Shown: positions 49,835-57,699 of the stretch, piece after piece
Position numbering within the stretch: position 1 is the stretch's first letter
Layout of the letters: each line of letters begins with the position of its first letter
NCBI GenBank assembly: GCA_002316545.1
Contig: DCDR01000001.1
Span: forward strand, 373,692 to 437,691
DNA: 64,000 nucleotides
From: Candidatus Saccharibacteria bacterium UBA1050
GTDB lineage: Bacteria > Patescibacteriota > Saccharimonadia > Saccharimonadales > Saccharimonadaceae
Direction of reading: 5' to 3'
Made by a program: the position numbers and the translations under genes
Notes under the pieces: model-generated
What the model was told of the DNA's origin: nothing
Databases searched by the model: none
What the model saw: the letters and a program-made list of their open reading frames with translations, nothing else

Positions 49835-52264
49835 TTACGTTATATTCTCATCATCTGCAGGGGAAGTGGGCTCTGAGCCCATACTGCTCTGCACCTGTGC
49901 CCCAGTAATCTTGATAGTAGTACCCGGTGCCACCATACCCGCTAACATGGCTTTAGCCACATTATTTTCAATCACCCGCTGAATTACACGGCGCATAGGT
50001 CGAGCACCGAGGCGCGGGTCGTAGCCTTTTTCTACCAGCATCATCTTAGCGTCGTCATCCACGCTCACACTCACCTTTTGTAGCGCCAAGGTTTTGTTTA
50101 CGCCCGCAATCATCAAATCAACAACCTGCAGAAGCTCTTGTTTGCCTAGTGGAACAAATGTCACAATTTCATCGAAACGATTGATAAATTCTGGCTTAAA
50201 TTGACCTGATGAAATAAGTTCGTCTATAAATTCTTGCTCATAGTGCTCCATATCATGACCACGTGTAATGTATTCGCGAATTCTGTCGGCACCGGCGTTG
50301 CTTGTGGCAATCACGATGGCATCACGAAAGCTAATTTCACGGTTTTTCTCGTCGCGCAAAATACCTTCATCAAGCATTTGTAGTAAAGTCGTAAGTACTT
50401 GCGGGTGGGCTTTTTCAATCTCATCAAGTAGCACCACGCTAAAAGGCTGCTTCATCATTTGTGCCGTCAGACTGCTCGGGTCTTCTGCACCGTCGGCAAT
50501 TAAACGTCGCACATCGCTACTTTGCACAAACTCGTTTAAATCAAGCCGTACAATTCTATCTTCGCCATCAAAGTATACGTCGGCAAGCGCTTTCGCAAGC
50601 TCGGTTTTACCCACGCCGGTAGGACCCAAAAATAGAAATGTGCCAATAGGACGGTTTTGATTGCGCACGCCTGCACGTGCACGCCTTAGCGCATCGCTCA
50701 CCACACCAACAGCTCGAGTTTGGTTTACCATGCGTTTATGTATAAGCTCTTCAAGGTTTAGTAGCTTTTCGCGGTCGTCTCGGTCTGATGCTACGGCAAT
50801 TTTTACATTCATCGTTTGTTCGATAGCTTTTTGCACCGAGTTCATAGTCACCAAACCTTGCTCGTCATAGCTAGCGGCAGACTGCAACAGTTTGAGAGCT
50901 CGCCCTGGCATAGCCAAATCGTGTACGTAGCGTTCGCTCAAGCGGTATGCCTCTTCAAGCGCTTGGTAGGTGTAGGTGACGTGCTTCTGGAATTCACTTA
51001 CCAGCAGCTGGTCTTGCATCACCCGCATTGTTTCAGCTTTTGATGCTTGCTGTACATTGATACGATTTAAGGCATTTGCCAAATTTGGGTTGCGCCTAGA
51101 TATTTGCAAGAATCGTTGTTCGTCCATGGTTAATATAACCCGCAAACGACCTGCTTCAAGTATTGGCTGCAAAACGTTGGCAATATCTACCGAGCCAATG
51201 CCTTCTTCGAAAAAGAGCTGCGCATCGTCTAGGCAGATAATTATATTTTTTGCCGCAAACGCCTCGCCAAGCACACGCATCACTAGGTCTTCTAGCTCGC
51301 CCCGACCAGGCGCTGCTGCGATTAGTGAAGCAGAATCGAGCACAATGACCTGGCGGAACTTTAATTCAGATGGAAGTTTAGAAGAAGCATCGAGCAGGCG
51401 CTCGGCAAAGGCATGCACAATGGTAGTTTTGCCTACGCCCATAGGGCCTACAAGTACTGCATTTTGCCTTCCTCGATTTGAAAATGTTTCAATCAGCTGA
51501 TCTAGCGCATCAGCGTGTGCATCGAGATCAACAGTTAGCAATCCACCACGCGAAATCTGCTCGCTAATATTTTGGCCAAAACGAGCAAGCAGCGGAATAA
51601 ATCCAAACGACCAATCCCTGGCAATGCCACCAGTGCGTCGCGGTGCGCTATGGTGACGTGATAATTCACGCAGATGATCTTGCCAGTGAATACCAGCAAT
51701 AATATCGTCGAAGCTTAGGTGGAGATGCGCGAGTAGTGCCTCGGCTTGAGGAAACTGTTTACACAGTGCATAGATTACCATGCCGGTCGTAATTTCTTGC
51801 TTGCCGAGTTCTTCTTTTAGCTCGACGGCTTGCTCCCATACGCGAGCGGTGTCGCCCTGATCTGGACTCGCTATGTCGCTCAGTAAGTTTGGGGTCAGGC
51901 CAAAACGCACACCATAAAACAATCCGCTCTGAATGCTACCTACGGCGATGGCAATATCTTTTGGCGAAGGATTTTTTGGCAGTTTACCGAGCAATATGCC
52001 CTCGAGCGACGCGTCGATGCTCTGCTTATTTTCTGGTTTTAGGCGTTTCAGCTCTCCATTATACCATTCCACCACGATAGCTGGAATTGCTGCTAACCCA
52101 ACTAGCAGCCAACCTAGCGAAACACCAAGCGCGACAACAACGATTCCTACAATAACAATCGCAACAGTTGAAACCGTAAGCAGGCGCACCATAAAACCAT
52201 CAAGCGTGGCGGCTAATCGTGCTTTGTGTGCCCGTTCGCTTTTGTATTGCAACTCTACAGCCAT
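49835..52264 (-). CDS. membrane-anchored Clp-family AAA+ ATPase
   Basis: About 809 residues from ATG 52264. N-terminal membrane region (LLTVSTVAIVIVGIVVVALG, LGWLLVGLAAIPAIVVEWY), then a Clp-N-like helical part (about residues 90-190). Two AAA+ modules follow: first GPMGVGKTTIV, with Walker B IIICLDDAQLF (DD instead of DE); second GPTGVGKTELA with VVLLDEIEKAH and TSNAGADRI, then the D2 small domain (KPEFINRFDEIV, YDPRLGARPMRR). The ClpB/ClpC middle coiled coil appears reduced. Probably remodels or unfolds proteins at the membrane. It overlaps the upstream small membrane gene by 10 bases. Confidence 0.9.
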   Translation of the reverse strand: MAVELQYKSERAHKARLAATLDGFMVRLLTVSTVAIVIVGIVVVALGVSLGWLLVGLAAIPAIVVEWYNGELKRLKPENKQSIDASLEGILLGKLPKNPSPKDIAIAVGSIQSGLFYGVRFGLTPNLLSDIASPDQGDTARVWEQAVELKEELGKQEITTGMVIYALCKQFPQAEALLAHLHLSFDDIIAGIHWQDHLRELSRHHSAPRRTGGIARDWSFGFIPLLARFGQNISEQISRGGLLTVDLDAHADALDQLIETFSNRGRQNAVLVGPMGVGKTTIVHAFAERLLDASSKLPSELKFRQVIVLDSASLIAAAPGRGELEDLVMRVLGEAFAAKNIIICLDDAQLFFEEGIGSVDIANVLQPILEAGRLRVILTMDEQRFLQISRRNPNLANALNRINVQQASKAETMRVMQDQLLVSEFQKHVTYTYQALEEAYRLSERYVHDLAMPGRALKLLQSAASYDEQGLVTMNSVQKAIEQTMNVKIAVASDRDDREKLLNLEELIHKRMVNQTRAVGVVSDALRRARAGVRNQNRPIGTFLFLGPTGVGKTELAKALADVYFDGEDRIVRLDLNEFVQSSDVRRLIADGAEDPSSLTAQMMKQPFSVVLLDEIEKAHPQVLTTLLQMLDEGILRDEKNREISFRDAIVIATSNAGADRIREYITRGHDMEHYEQEFIDELISSGQFKPEFINRFDEIVTFVPLGKQELLQVVDLMIAGVNKTLALQKVSVSVDDDAKMMLVEKGYDPRLGARPMRRVIQRVIENNVAKAMLAGMVAPGTTIKITGAQVQSSMGSEPTSPADDENIT

Positions 52265-52638
52265 GATGGTGCCCACCCTGCAATCGCAGCGATAAATCCA
52301 ATAATCGGCAAAAACGGAACAAACGCCCATAACACAAGCGCCACCACGCCGAATACAGCCTGTAACACCACCCACACGCAGCCTACAACGATTAAGATAG
52401 TGCGCATAAATGCTCCGATTGCACGCGATATCAATCGGTCGACAAAATAGCGCCAGCGAACTTCAAGCGGACCATTTACTTTGCCAGCTGATATTTGACG
52501 AAATGGGGCAAACAAGGTGCGTACTAAAATATCAATCGAGAAATAGTCGATAGTGCGAGCCATGCGTTCACGAAAAAGCAGCGCACGAGCCTTCCAGCCA
52601 GCACCGTACCACCACGAGAGGGCCCACACTACTATCAT
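52255..52638 (-). CDS. small membrane protein preceding the membrane Clp
   Basis: About 127 residues from ATG 52638, MIVVWALSWWYGAGWKARAL. Membrane segments at the N-terminus and in the C-terminal third (TILIVVGCVWVVLQAVFGVVALVLWAFVPFLP), with a basic central part (FFRERMARTIDYF-like, FAPFRQISAG). An ATG three codons earlier lies inside the -10 box TACAAT; the chosen ATG is 7 bases after it, so this is a leaderless start. Overlap with the Clp gene suggests they work together. Unknown family. Confidence 0.78.
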   Translation of the reverse strand: MIVVWALSWWYGAGWKARALLFRERMARTIDYFSIDILVRTLFAPFRQISAGKVNGPLEVRWRYFVDRLISRAIGAFMRTILIVVGCVWVVLQAVFGVVALVLWAFVPFLPIIGFIAAIAGWAPSWL

Positions 52639-52708
52639 AGCTTCCATTGTAGCGTACCTGGGGTAAGTAATCTATAATTTGCTCGGCTTTGTACGCTATA
52701 ATAAACAT

Positions 52709-53986
52709 ATGCCAAAACCTCTTGTCACCATCTTGGGCAAATCTGTTAAGACTGTCATGAAGCTCCGTGGTGGTGGCTCTGCTTTGCCTGGACTGGTTGT
52801 TGAACGCATCGATCCCGACTTTCTACGCTCTTGCCTTGAAACACTACCACGCGGCGTAGTGCTTATTAGCGGCACAAACGGCAAGACTACTACCACTAAA
52901 ATGGTGGTTGAGCTACTCGAAGGGCAGGGGCTAACGGTATTTACCAACCGAACTGGCAGTAATTTCACCCGCGGTGTTGTAGCTGCCCTACTGGGCGATG
53001 TAGACATAGCAGGGAAGTTGCATGCCGATATCGCCGTGCTTGAACTCGATGAAGCGCACGCAGTGCATTTTGTTAAAGCAGTTCAGCCCAAGCATGCATT
53101 GTTCTTGAATGTTATGCGTGACCAACTGGATCGCTTTGGTGAAATCGACACTACTGCTCGCCTGCTTCGCAGTGTCGCCGAGCATGTGACTGATGGTGTA
53201 GTAGTAAACCGTGATGACCCTCGACTAGGCTCAGATGCATTTCGTACTGGATTGCAAGCTGAGGTTCGAACGTATGGCGTTAACGAAGAATTGCTTCACG
53301 CCTTCCCTTCTGATGATGCTCTACATGATAGTTCGGCAGTAGTATCAGTAGGTGAACCGGCCGCTGATGATGTGTGCCTCGAAGCTATCGACGATCATAC
53401 CGCCACCATACGAATAGGTTCAGCCGCCCACGAGACCGAACTAAAATTGCATGGAATTTATAATATTTTAAATGCTGTTGGCGCGGTTGCATTGTGTCGC
53501 CTGGTAATGGGCGATGAACTGGATGAAGCAAAGATGCTGAAATCTCTGCAATCGGTTGAGCCTGCGTTTGGCCGTGGCGAAGCGCTCCTGGTGAACGGCC
53601 AACCACTTGAACTTGTTTTAGTAAAAAACCCGGGCGGATTTCGGCTTGGCCTTAGCTCATTTTCACCCGATGGATACGCAACAATGATTGCTATTAACGA
53701 CAACTATGCCGACGGGCGCGATATGAGTTGGTTGTGGGACGTCGACTTCACTTCCCTTTCACGTGGGGTAGCACTTACTACAGGAATTCGTGCCTATGAC
53801 ATGGCACTTCGGCTGCAATATGACGAGATTCCGATTGGTACGGTTGAACCAAACCTCACGCTAGCATTGAAGCACTTTTTGAACGAGCACGCCGATACAC
53901 CAAAGCGTATTTATTGCACCTACACAGCGATGCTCGCGCTACGTCGTGAACTAAGCAAGGTGACAAAAGTAGAGGTAGTATCATGA
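52709..53986 (+). CDS. murT: lipid II isoglutaminyl synthase, MurT subunit
   Basis: 425 residues. Mur-ligase fold with P-loop LISGTNGKTTTTKM, NRTGSNFTRG, VLELDEAHAV, LNVMRDQLDRFGEID, and the C-terminal DUF1727-like part (EPAFGRGEALL, LVKNPGGF, INDNYADGRDMSWLWDVDF). Partner of GatD (4-base overlap, ATGA) in amidating the D-Glu of lipid II to isoglutamine. The Cys4 zinc ribbon of staphylococcal MurT is not visible; only one cysteine (DDVCLEA) is there. TATAAT ends 6 bases before ATG 52709: leaderless. Confidence 0.93.
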   Translation: MPKPLVTILGKSVKTVMKLRGGGSALPGLVVERIDPDFLRSCLETLPRGVVLISGTNGKTTTTKMVVELLEGQGLTVFTNRTGSNFTRGVVAALLGDVDIAGKLHADIAVLELDEAHAVHFVKAVQPKHALFLNVMRDQLDRFGEIDTTARLLRSVAEHVTDGVVVNRDDPRLGSDAFRTGLQAEVRTYGVNEELLHAFPSDDALHDSSAVVSVGEPAADDVCLEAIDDHTATIRIGSAAHETELKLHGIYNILNAVGAVALCRLVMGDELDEAKMLKSLQSVEPAFGRGEALLVNGQPLELVLVKNPGGFRLGLSSFSPDGYATMIAINDNYADGRDMSWLWDVDFTSLSRGVALTTGIRAYDMALRLQYDEIPIGTVEPNLTLALKHFLNEHADTPKRIYCTYTAMLALRRELSKVTKVEVVS

Positions 53987-54705
53987 AGCAAAAAACTATT
54001 TCGGTGCTACAACTTTACCCACGCGATATGAATATTTATGGCGACTGGGGCAATGTGCTAACCATCGTTCGCCGCCTTGAGTGGCATGGCTACACACCAG
54101 AGTTACTTACCTACAACCAAGGTGACGCCTTTCCCGAACATGTTGATTTAGTACTTGGTGGTGGTGGTCAAGACGCTGGGCAAAGCAAAATACAAGACGA
54201 TTTGCTAAAAATTGGCCCAAAGCTTCACGAACTTGCCGAAGCTGATGTACCCATGCTCGTGATTTGTGGCTTATACCAGCTATTTGGAAAATTCTTCAAA
54301 ACAAGTACTGGTGAAATTATTAAAGGGATTGAGCTGTTAGATCTTGAAACCTATGCAGGTAGTGAGCGTTTAATCGGTAATATTGTTACCCAAAGTGATG
54401 ATTTTGGTGATATTGTGGGCTATGAAAATCATAGCGGGCAAACATTTCTCGCTGATGGGGTGAAGGCATTTGGTACGGTAGTTCGTGGCGCAGGCAATAG
54501 CGGCAAAGACGCAACCGAAGGTGCTCGCTACAAAAATGTCATTGGTAGTTATTTACATGGATCATTGCTACCGAAAAATCCGCAAGTTGCTGATTGGCTA
54601 ATAACTCAAGCAGTTCGACGAAAATACGGAGACTTTGAACCAAATGTTATCAACGACACGTTTGCCTTGAAAGCACGCGGTATCGCTGCTAGTCGGCCTC
54701 GCTAA
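53983..54705 (+). CDS. gatD: lipid II isoglutaminyl synthase, GatD glutaminase subunit
   Basis: 240 residues, CobB/CobQ-like class I glutamine amidotransferase. LQLYPRDMNIYGDWGNV at the N-terminus, LVLGGGGQDAGQSKI, the nucleophile Cys in VICGLYQLFG, GYENHSGQTFL, and catalytic His in IGSYLHGSLLPKNP. Provides ammonia to MurT. Translation is coupled to murT by ATGA. Ends convergent with bcp, overlapping 4 bases. Confidence 0.93.
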   Translation: MKQKTISVLQLYPRDMNIYGDWGNVLTIVRRLEWHGYTPELLTYNQGDAFPEHVDLVLGGGGQDAGQSKIQDDLLKIGPKLHELAEADVPMLVICGLYQLFGKFFKTSTGEIIKGIELLDLETYAGSERLIGNIVTQSDDFGDIVGYENHSGQTFLADGVKAFGTVVRGAGNSGKDATEGARYKNVIGSYLHGSLLPKNPQVADWLITQAVRRKYGDFEPNVINDTFALKARGIAASRPR

Positions 54706-55190
54706 AACGCTCCGCTCCCATAGCCACTACTGGCCTTCATATGCTTACGCAGTTCACTAAGCACTTGCTCACCATGGCCAAGCGGCGTGACTCGGCCGTA
54801 AACTTTTATAACCTGTCCTTCTGGGTTAATCAAAAATGTTTTTCTCAGTATTCCCTCTTTGCCAAACATCTTTTTACCCCACGCACCGTACGCTTCGATT
54901 GCCGTGCCTTCCGGGTCGCTCAATAGCGTAAAGTTCAGCGAATGCTTGGCTTTAAATTTTTCATGACTCGAAGCATCGTCCTTACTTACCCCTACCACTT
55001 CCGCACCAAGTGCGGCCAAATCATCACGCGCGTCGCGCAAGCTGCAGGCTTCGACGGTACAGCCAGGTGTATCGTCCTTAGGGTAAAAGTATAAAACGAG
55101 CCATTTTCCCACAAAATCTTTTAGAGTTTTCTGTTCACCATTGTCATTTTTTAGTGCGAAATCGGGCGCTAGGTACGGTACATCTTTCAT
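54702..55190 (-). CDS. bcp: peroxiredoxin, BCP/AhpC-TSA type
   Basis: 162 residues. Peroxidatic Cys in YFYPKDDTPGCTVEACSLRD, with the second Cys four residues later (BCP/PrxQ pattern); the Arg site is in GILRKTFLINPEG. Reduces peroxides with thioredoxin-like donors. The tail (KASSGYGSGAF) is a short extension. TATACT (in TGGTATACT) ends 6 bases before ATG 55190: leaderless. Confidence 0.95.
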   Translation of the reverse strand: MKDVPYLAPDFALKNDNGEQKTLKDFVGKWLVLYFYPKDDTPGCTVEACSLRDARDDLAALGAEVVGVSKDDASSHEKFKAKHSLNFTLLSDPEGTAIEAYGAWGKKMFGKEGILRKTFLINPEGQVIKVYGRVTPLGHGEQVLSELRKHMKASSGYGSGAF

Positions 55191-55229
55191 ACCTTCAGTA
55201 TACCACTGGAAATCTCTCTCTGTTTAGGC

Positions 55230-55235
55230 TATAAT
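55230..55235 (+). promoter_or_regulatory. -10 box of tRNA-Pro
   Basis: TATAAT in GGCTATAATC, 23 bases before the tRNA 5' end. No clear -35. Confidence 0.65.
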
Positions 55236-55258
55236 CTAGCATGAATTACCCACACTAT

Positions 55259-55335
55259 CGGGGTGTGGCGCAGTTGGCTAGCGCGCGCGGTTTGGGACCG
55301 TGAGGTCGAAGGTTCGAGTCCTTTCACCCCGACCA
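55259..55335 (+). tRNA. tRNA-Pro (anticodon TGG)
   Basis: 77 nt with encoded CCA. Acceptor CGGGGTG/CACCCCG, D-stem GCGC/GCGC, anticodon loop TTTGGGA, T-arm GAAGGTTCGAGTCCTTT. Confidence 0.94.
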
Positions 55336-55370
55336 TATAAAAAAGATATCGCTTGATATCTTTTTTATAT
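55335..55370 (+). terminator. terminator of tRNA-Pro
   Basis: ATATAAAAAAGATATC-GCTT-GATATCTTTTTTATAT: 16 perfect pairs with a T-rich arm. Confidence 0.9.
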
Positions 55371-55387
55371 TCGCAGTTGCATAAATC

Positions 55388-55768
55388 TTACTTAGTTACA
55401 AATACCGTGCCTTTCATATGTGGATGAGGGGCGCAGTGATAACCGTACGTTCCAACTTTATCAAACGTAAAGCTGTATGTCTTGTCGGTTGAAAGTAATG
55501 GACCAGAAAGATCTGCTAGCTTATCACCAACTACACTGTGTTGTACGGTGTCTTTGTTTGTCCATGTAACTTTTGTGCCGACTTTTACGCGAATTACGCT
55601 GGGGCTATAGGAAAAATTACTAATCTCTACCCTGTTTGTCTCCACTGCATCTTTCAACATTGTTGTGTTTGAAGACATGTCGTTACTTCGAGATGATGAA
55701 ATATATACCGCAGCTCCACAAATGATTACGACTACAGCAGCGAATATAGTTATAAGTTTTTTAGGCAT
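55388..55768 (-). CDS. membrane-anchored cupredoxin (plastocyanin/azurin-like)
   Basis: About 126 residues from ATG 55768. N-terminal membrane helix (LITIFAAVVVIICGAAVYI) without a clear cleavage site, then a type 1 copper domain: NFSYSPSVIRVKVGTKVTWTNKD, first His in QHSVVGD, and the C-terminal YHCAPHPHMKG, which supplies Cys, His and Met. Ligand set and spacing fit a blue copper electron carrier or copper-holding protein on the outer face. Convergent with tRNA-Pro; downstream of a His-rich membrane protein on the same strand. Confidence 0.9.
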   Translation of the reverse strand: MPKKLITIFAAVVVIICGAAVYISSSRSNDMSSNTTMLKDAVETNRVEISNFSYSPSVIRVKVGTKVTWTNKDTVQHSVVGDKLADLSGPLLSTDKTYSFTFDKVGTYGYHCAPHPHMKGTVFVTK

Positions 55769-55837
55769 GGTATGCGCTTTCTGCACAGAGCAGGGTAGAC
55801 ACGAATTGTGTTCTACCCTGCATCTAAGCGAGTTCTC

Positions 55838-56524
55838 TTAGAATTTGTCAGGGAATTGTTTTACAATCCCATCAGCTAAGGTTGAGAATAGACTTGTAAG
55901 GTGTGTTGCGCCTTCGTCGCGTAGCTTGGTTGCCGCAGCATAGTCACCTTTTGCCTCATTGTCAATCATTACAGCAGTCATATCAACATGTGATTTTAGG
56001 CCACTATATAACGCGTCTTCAGGCAGGTTTGGGTTAGCTTTAGCTAAGTATGCAGCCAGCGGTTTCGTGTACATGCTGTCGATATTCGATAGAGCTTTCT
56101 TTTTAGCCGTTGCATCGTCTTTACTTGCTGCAACAGCATAGTTCACAAATTCATCAAGGTGAAGTTTCCATACGCTATTAAATGTTTTTTCGGCATCCTT
56201 GCCATATACGCTTCCTACCGCCGCACCTAGGTCTGTACCATTTTTGTAAAGGTCTGCAGCATCAGCGTCTGCGCTCTTGGTTCCATTCAGCGTAGAGGCG
56301 ACAGCACTATACGTGAGATCCATATGTTCTACGCCGAAGCCGACCAATGTAGATCGAAGACTCGCGGCTTTATTGCTGTCATTACTCATCATTGATGCAG
56401 CATGATCATGACCATGCTCGTTTTGACAGTTCATATCGGCTATCCACCAACCGATGCCACCCCCCACTACAAGGCTAAGCACTGCTGTTATTACTATTGC
56501 TGCCATTTTACTGTGAGATTCCAT
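55838..56524 (-). CDS. membrane-anchored His/Met-rich protein, possibly metal-binding
   Basis: 228 residues. One N-terminal helix (AAIVITAVLSLVVGGGIGWWI), then a short Met/His-rich patch (CQNEHGHDHAASMM) and a helical domain with two similar halves: LRSTLVGFGVEHMDLTYSAV...AVGSVYG..AEKTFNSVWKLHLDEFVNYAVA, and a second LKSHVDMTAVMIDNEAKGDY part. The paired histidines recall copper-responsive extracellular proteins, but this is inference. Shine-Dalgarno GGAGGG 4 bases before the ATG. It probably shares a promoter with the cupredoxin and lies divergent to marR. Confidence 0.8.
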   Translation of the reverse strand: MESHSKMAAIVITAVLSLVVGGGIGWWIADMNCQNEHGHDHAASMMSNDSNKAASLRSTLVGFGVEHMDLTYSAVASTLNGTKSADADAADLYKNGTDLGAAVGSVYGKDAEKTFNSVWKLHLDEFVNYAVAASKDDATAKKKALSNIDSMYTKPLAAYLAKANPNLPEDALYSGLKSHVDMTAVMIDNEAKGDYAAATKLRDEGATHLTSLFSTLADGIVKQFPDKF

Positions 56525-56637
56525 AATCCCTCCTGGTTAATTAATTCTAGGGTTAAGTTATAGAGTAATTACTTTACTTAATTAACTTAACTTGTTACTA
56601 TAGTATTATAGAATTGAGTCATGAGTCAAGCTAATTT
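56525..56637. promoter_or_regulatory. divergent AT-rich control region of the marR locus
   Basis: Very AT-rich, with repeated TTAACTTAATTAA-type sequence and the partly palindromic AATTAAGTTAA around 56575-56592, a plausible MarR operator. On the plus strand TAGAAT (56609-56614) lies 6 bases before ATG 56621, which opens a 6-codon frame (MSQANL) whose stop overlaps the marR start as ATGA. Confidence 0.5.
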
Positions 56638-57102
56638 ATGAAAAAAGATATTTCCGAGATTTCTACCTACGAATCGGGCGTTGTGCAATCAGCTGCTCAT
56701 CGTCAGACAATGAAAGTAAAAACCACGTACCTATCCCAGTATGATTTGACAGGAATGCAGTGGTTTGTGCTTGGCTTCGTGTATGAGGCCGGAAAAGATG
56801 GCATCGCCCTTACCGCACTAAAAAATATCCTGGATACTACCATGCCTTTCATCACAAACATCGTAAACTCGCTCGAAGCAAAAGGATATATACATAAGAC
56901 AAGTAGTCAATCAGACAGCCGTGTAAAGATTGCAACACTTAACCAGGCTTACGCTCACCAGGTTGAGGAAATTGAACTCGGTCTCAGGGATGCTCTGCGC
57001 AATGAGTTATATATTAGGGATAACATTTCCCGTGATGAACTGAATACGTACATCCGCGTGCTGTACAAACTTGCCCGAAACTCACTCTCTGACGATAACT
57101 AA
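56638..57102 (+). CDS. MarR-family transcriptional regulator
   Basis: 154 residues. A helical N-terminus, then winged helix: LTGMQWFVLGFVYEAGKDGIALTALKNIL, TTMPFITNIVNSLEAKGYIHKTSSQSDSRVKIATL (the D-R wing). The C-terminal helix forms the dimer interface. No cysteine is evident for redox sensing. Divergent to the His-rich/cupredoxin genes, which are its likely targets. Probably translated after a 6-residue leader frame that overlaps the start. Confidence 0.87.
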   Translation: MKKDISEISTYESGVVQSAAHRQTMKVKTTYLSQYDLTGMQWFVLGFVYEAGKDGIALTALKNILDTTMPFITNIVNSLEAKGYIHKTSSQSDSRVKIATLNQAYAHQVEEIELGLRDALRNELYIRDNISRDELNTYIRVLYKLARNSLSDDN

Positions 57103-57129
57103 CACACTCTTATCTGCTAGGATATAAGT

Positions 57130-57699
57130 ATGAACGTGACGAGCATCTTCAAGCGTCTTGCCCAATTCTTTATGTATACAAGCTACCTTACCTGCGCCTT
57201 ACAATGGTTTTGGCTAGGTATTTTAGTGCTCGGCGTTTTCGCGCAAAACGGTATGCTCGATACACTAAATCAGCATGAACCTGTGGTAGCCCCTGTGCCA
57301 ACACATGAACCGGCATCACCCGTGGCTTTAGCGATTGGTGGGATCGTGACGGTGGCAATGATTATTATTACGGTTGTTGTATTAATTCGCTTGCCTAAAG
57401 CTATCGCGAAAACGAGCCAAGTAGTAACCGAACGAGCAACTGAGACTATACTGCCGGTTGTCAGTCATCATAAAAAGCTACCAAAGAAAAAGAAACTCCA
57501 GCTAAGTGCAAAACTCACCTTTTATATTCGACTAGCTCTGATTGCTCTTCCCTTTTTGCTACTACTAGCATTGCCTCAAAACGAATCTATTAAACCGCAA
57601 CTAGTTATTTTTGTGGGTGGTTTGCTGGCCATAACAACACTGACTCTCCTTGCGGTAGAGTCAGTAATTGCTTTGGCTTTGCCTAAAAAGAAACGGTAA
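57130..57699 (+). CDS. integral membrane protein, 189 aa, unknown
   Basis: About four membrane helices (LTCALQWFWLGILVLGVF, LAIGGIVTVAMIIITVVVLI, LALIALPFLLLLAL, LVIFVGGLLAITTLTLLAV). A Pro/His-rich loop follows helix 1 (HEPVVAPVPTHEPASP), and a basic loop (HHKKLPKKKKLQL) and tail (LPKKKR) are present. TAGGAT ends 6 bases before ATG 57130: leaderless. Stop abuts the convergent rny (adjacent base). No family recognised. Confidence 0.78.
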   Translation: MNVTSIFKRLAQFFMYTSYLTCALQWFWLGILVLGVFAQNGMLDTLNQHEPVVAPVPTHEPASPVALAIGGIVTVAMIIITVVVLIRLPKAIAKTSQVVTERATETILPVVSHHKKLPKKKKLQLSAKLTFYIRLALIALPFLLLLALPQNESIKPQLVIFVGGLLAITTLTLLAVESVIALALPKKKR

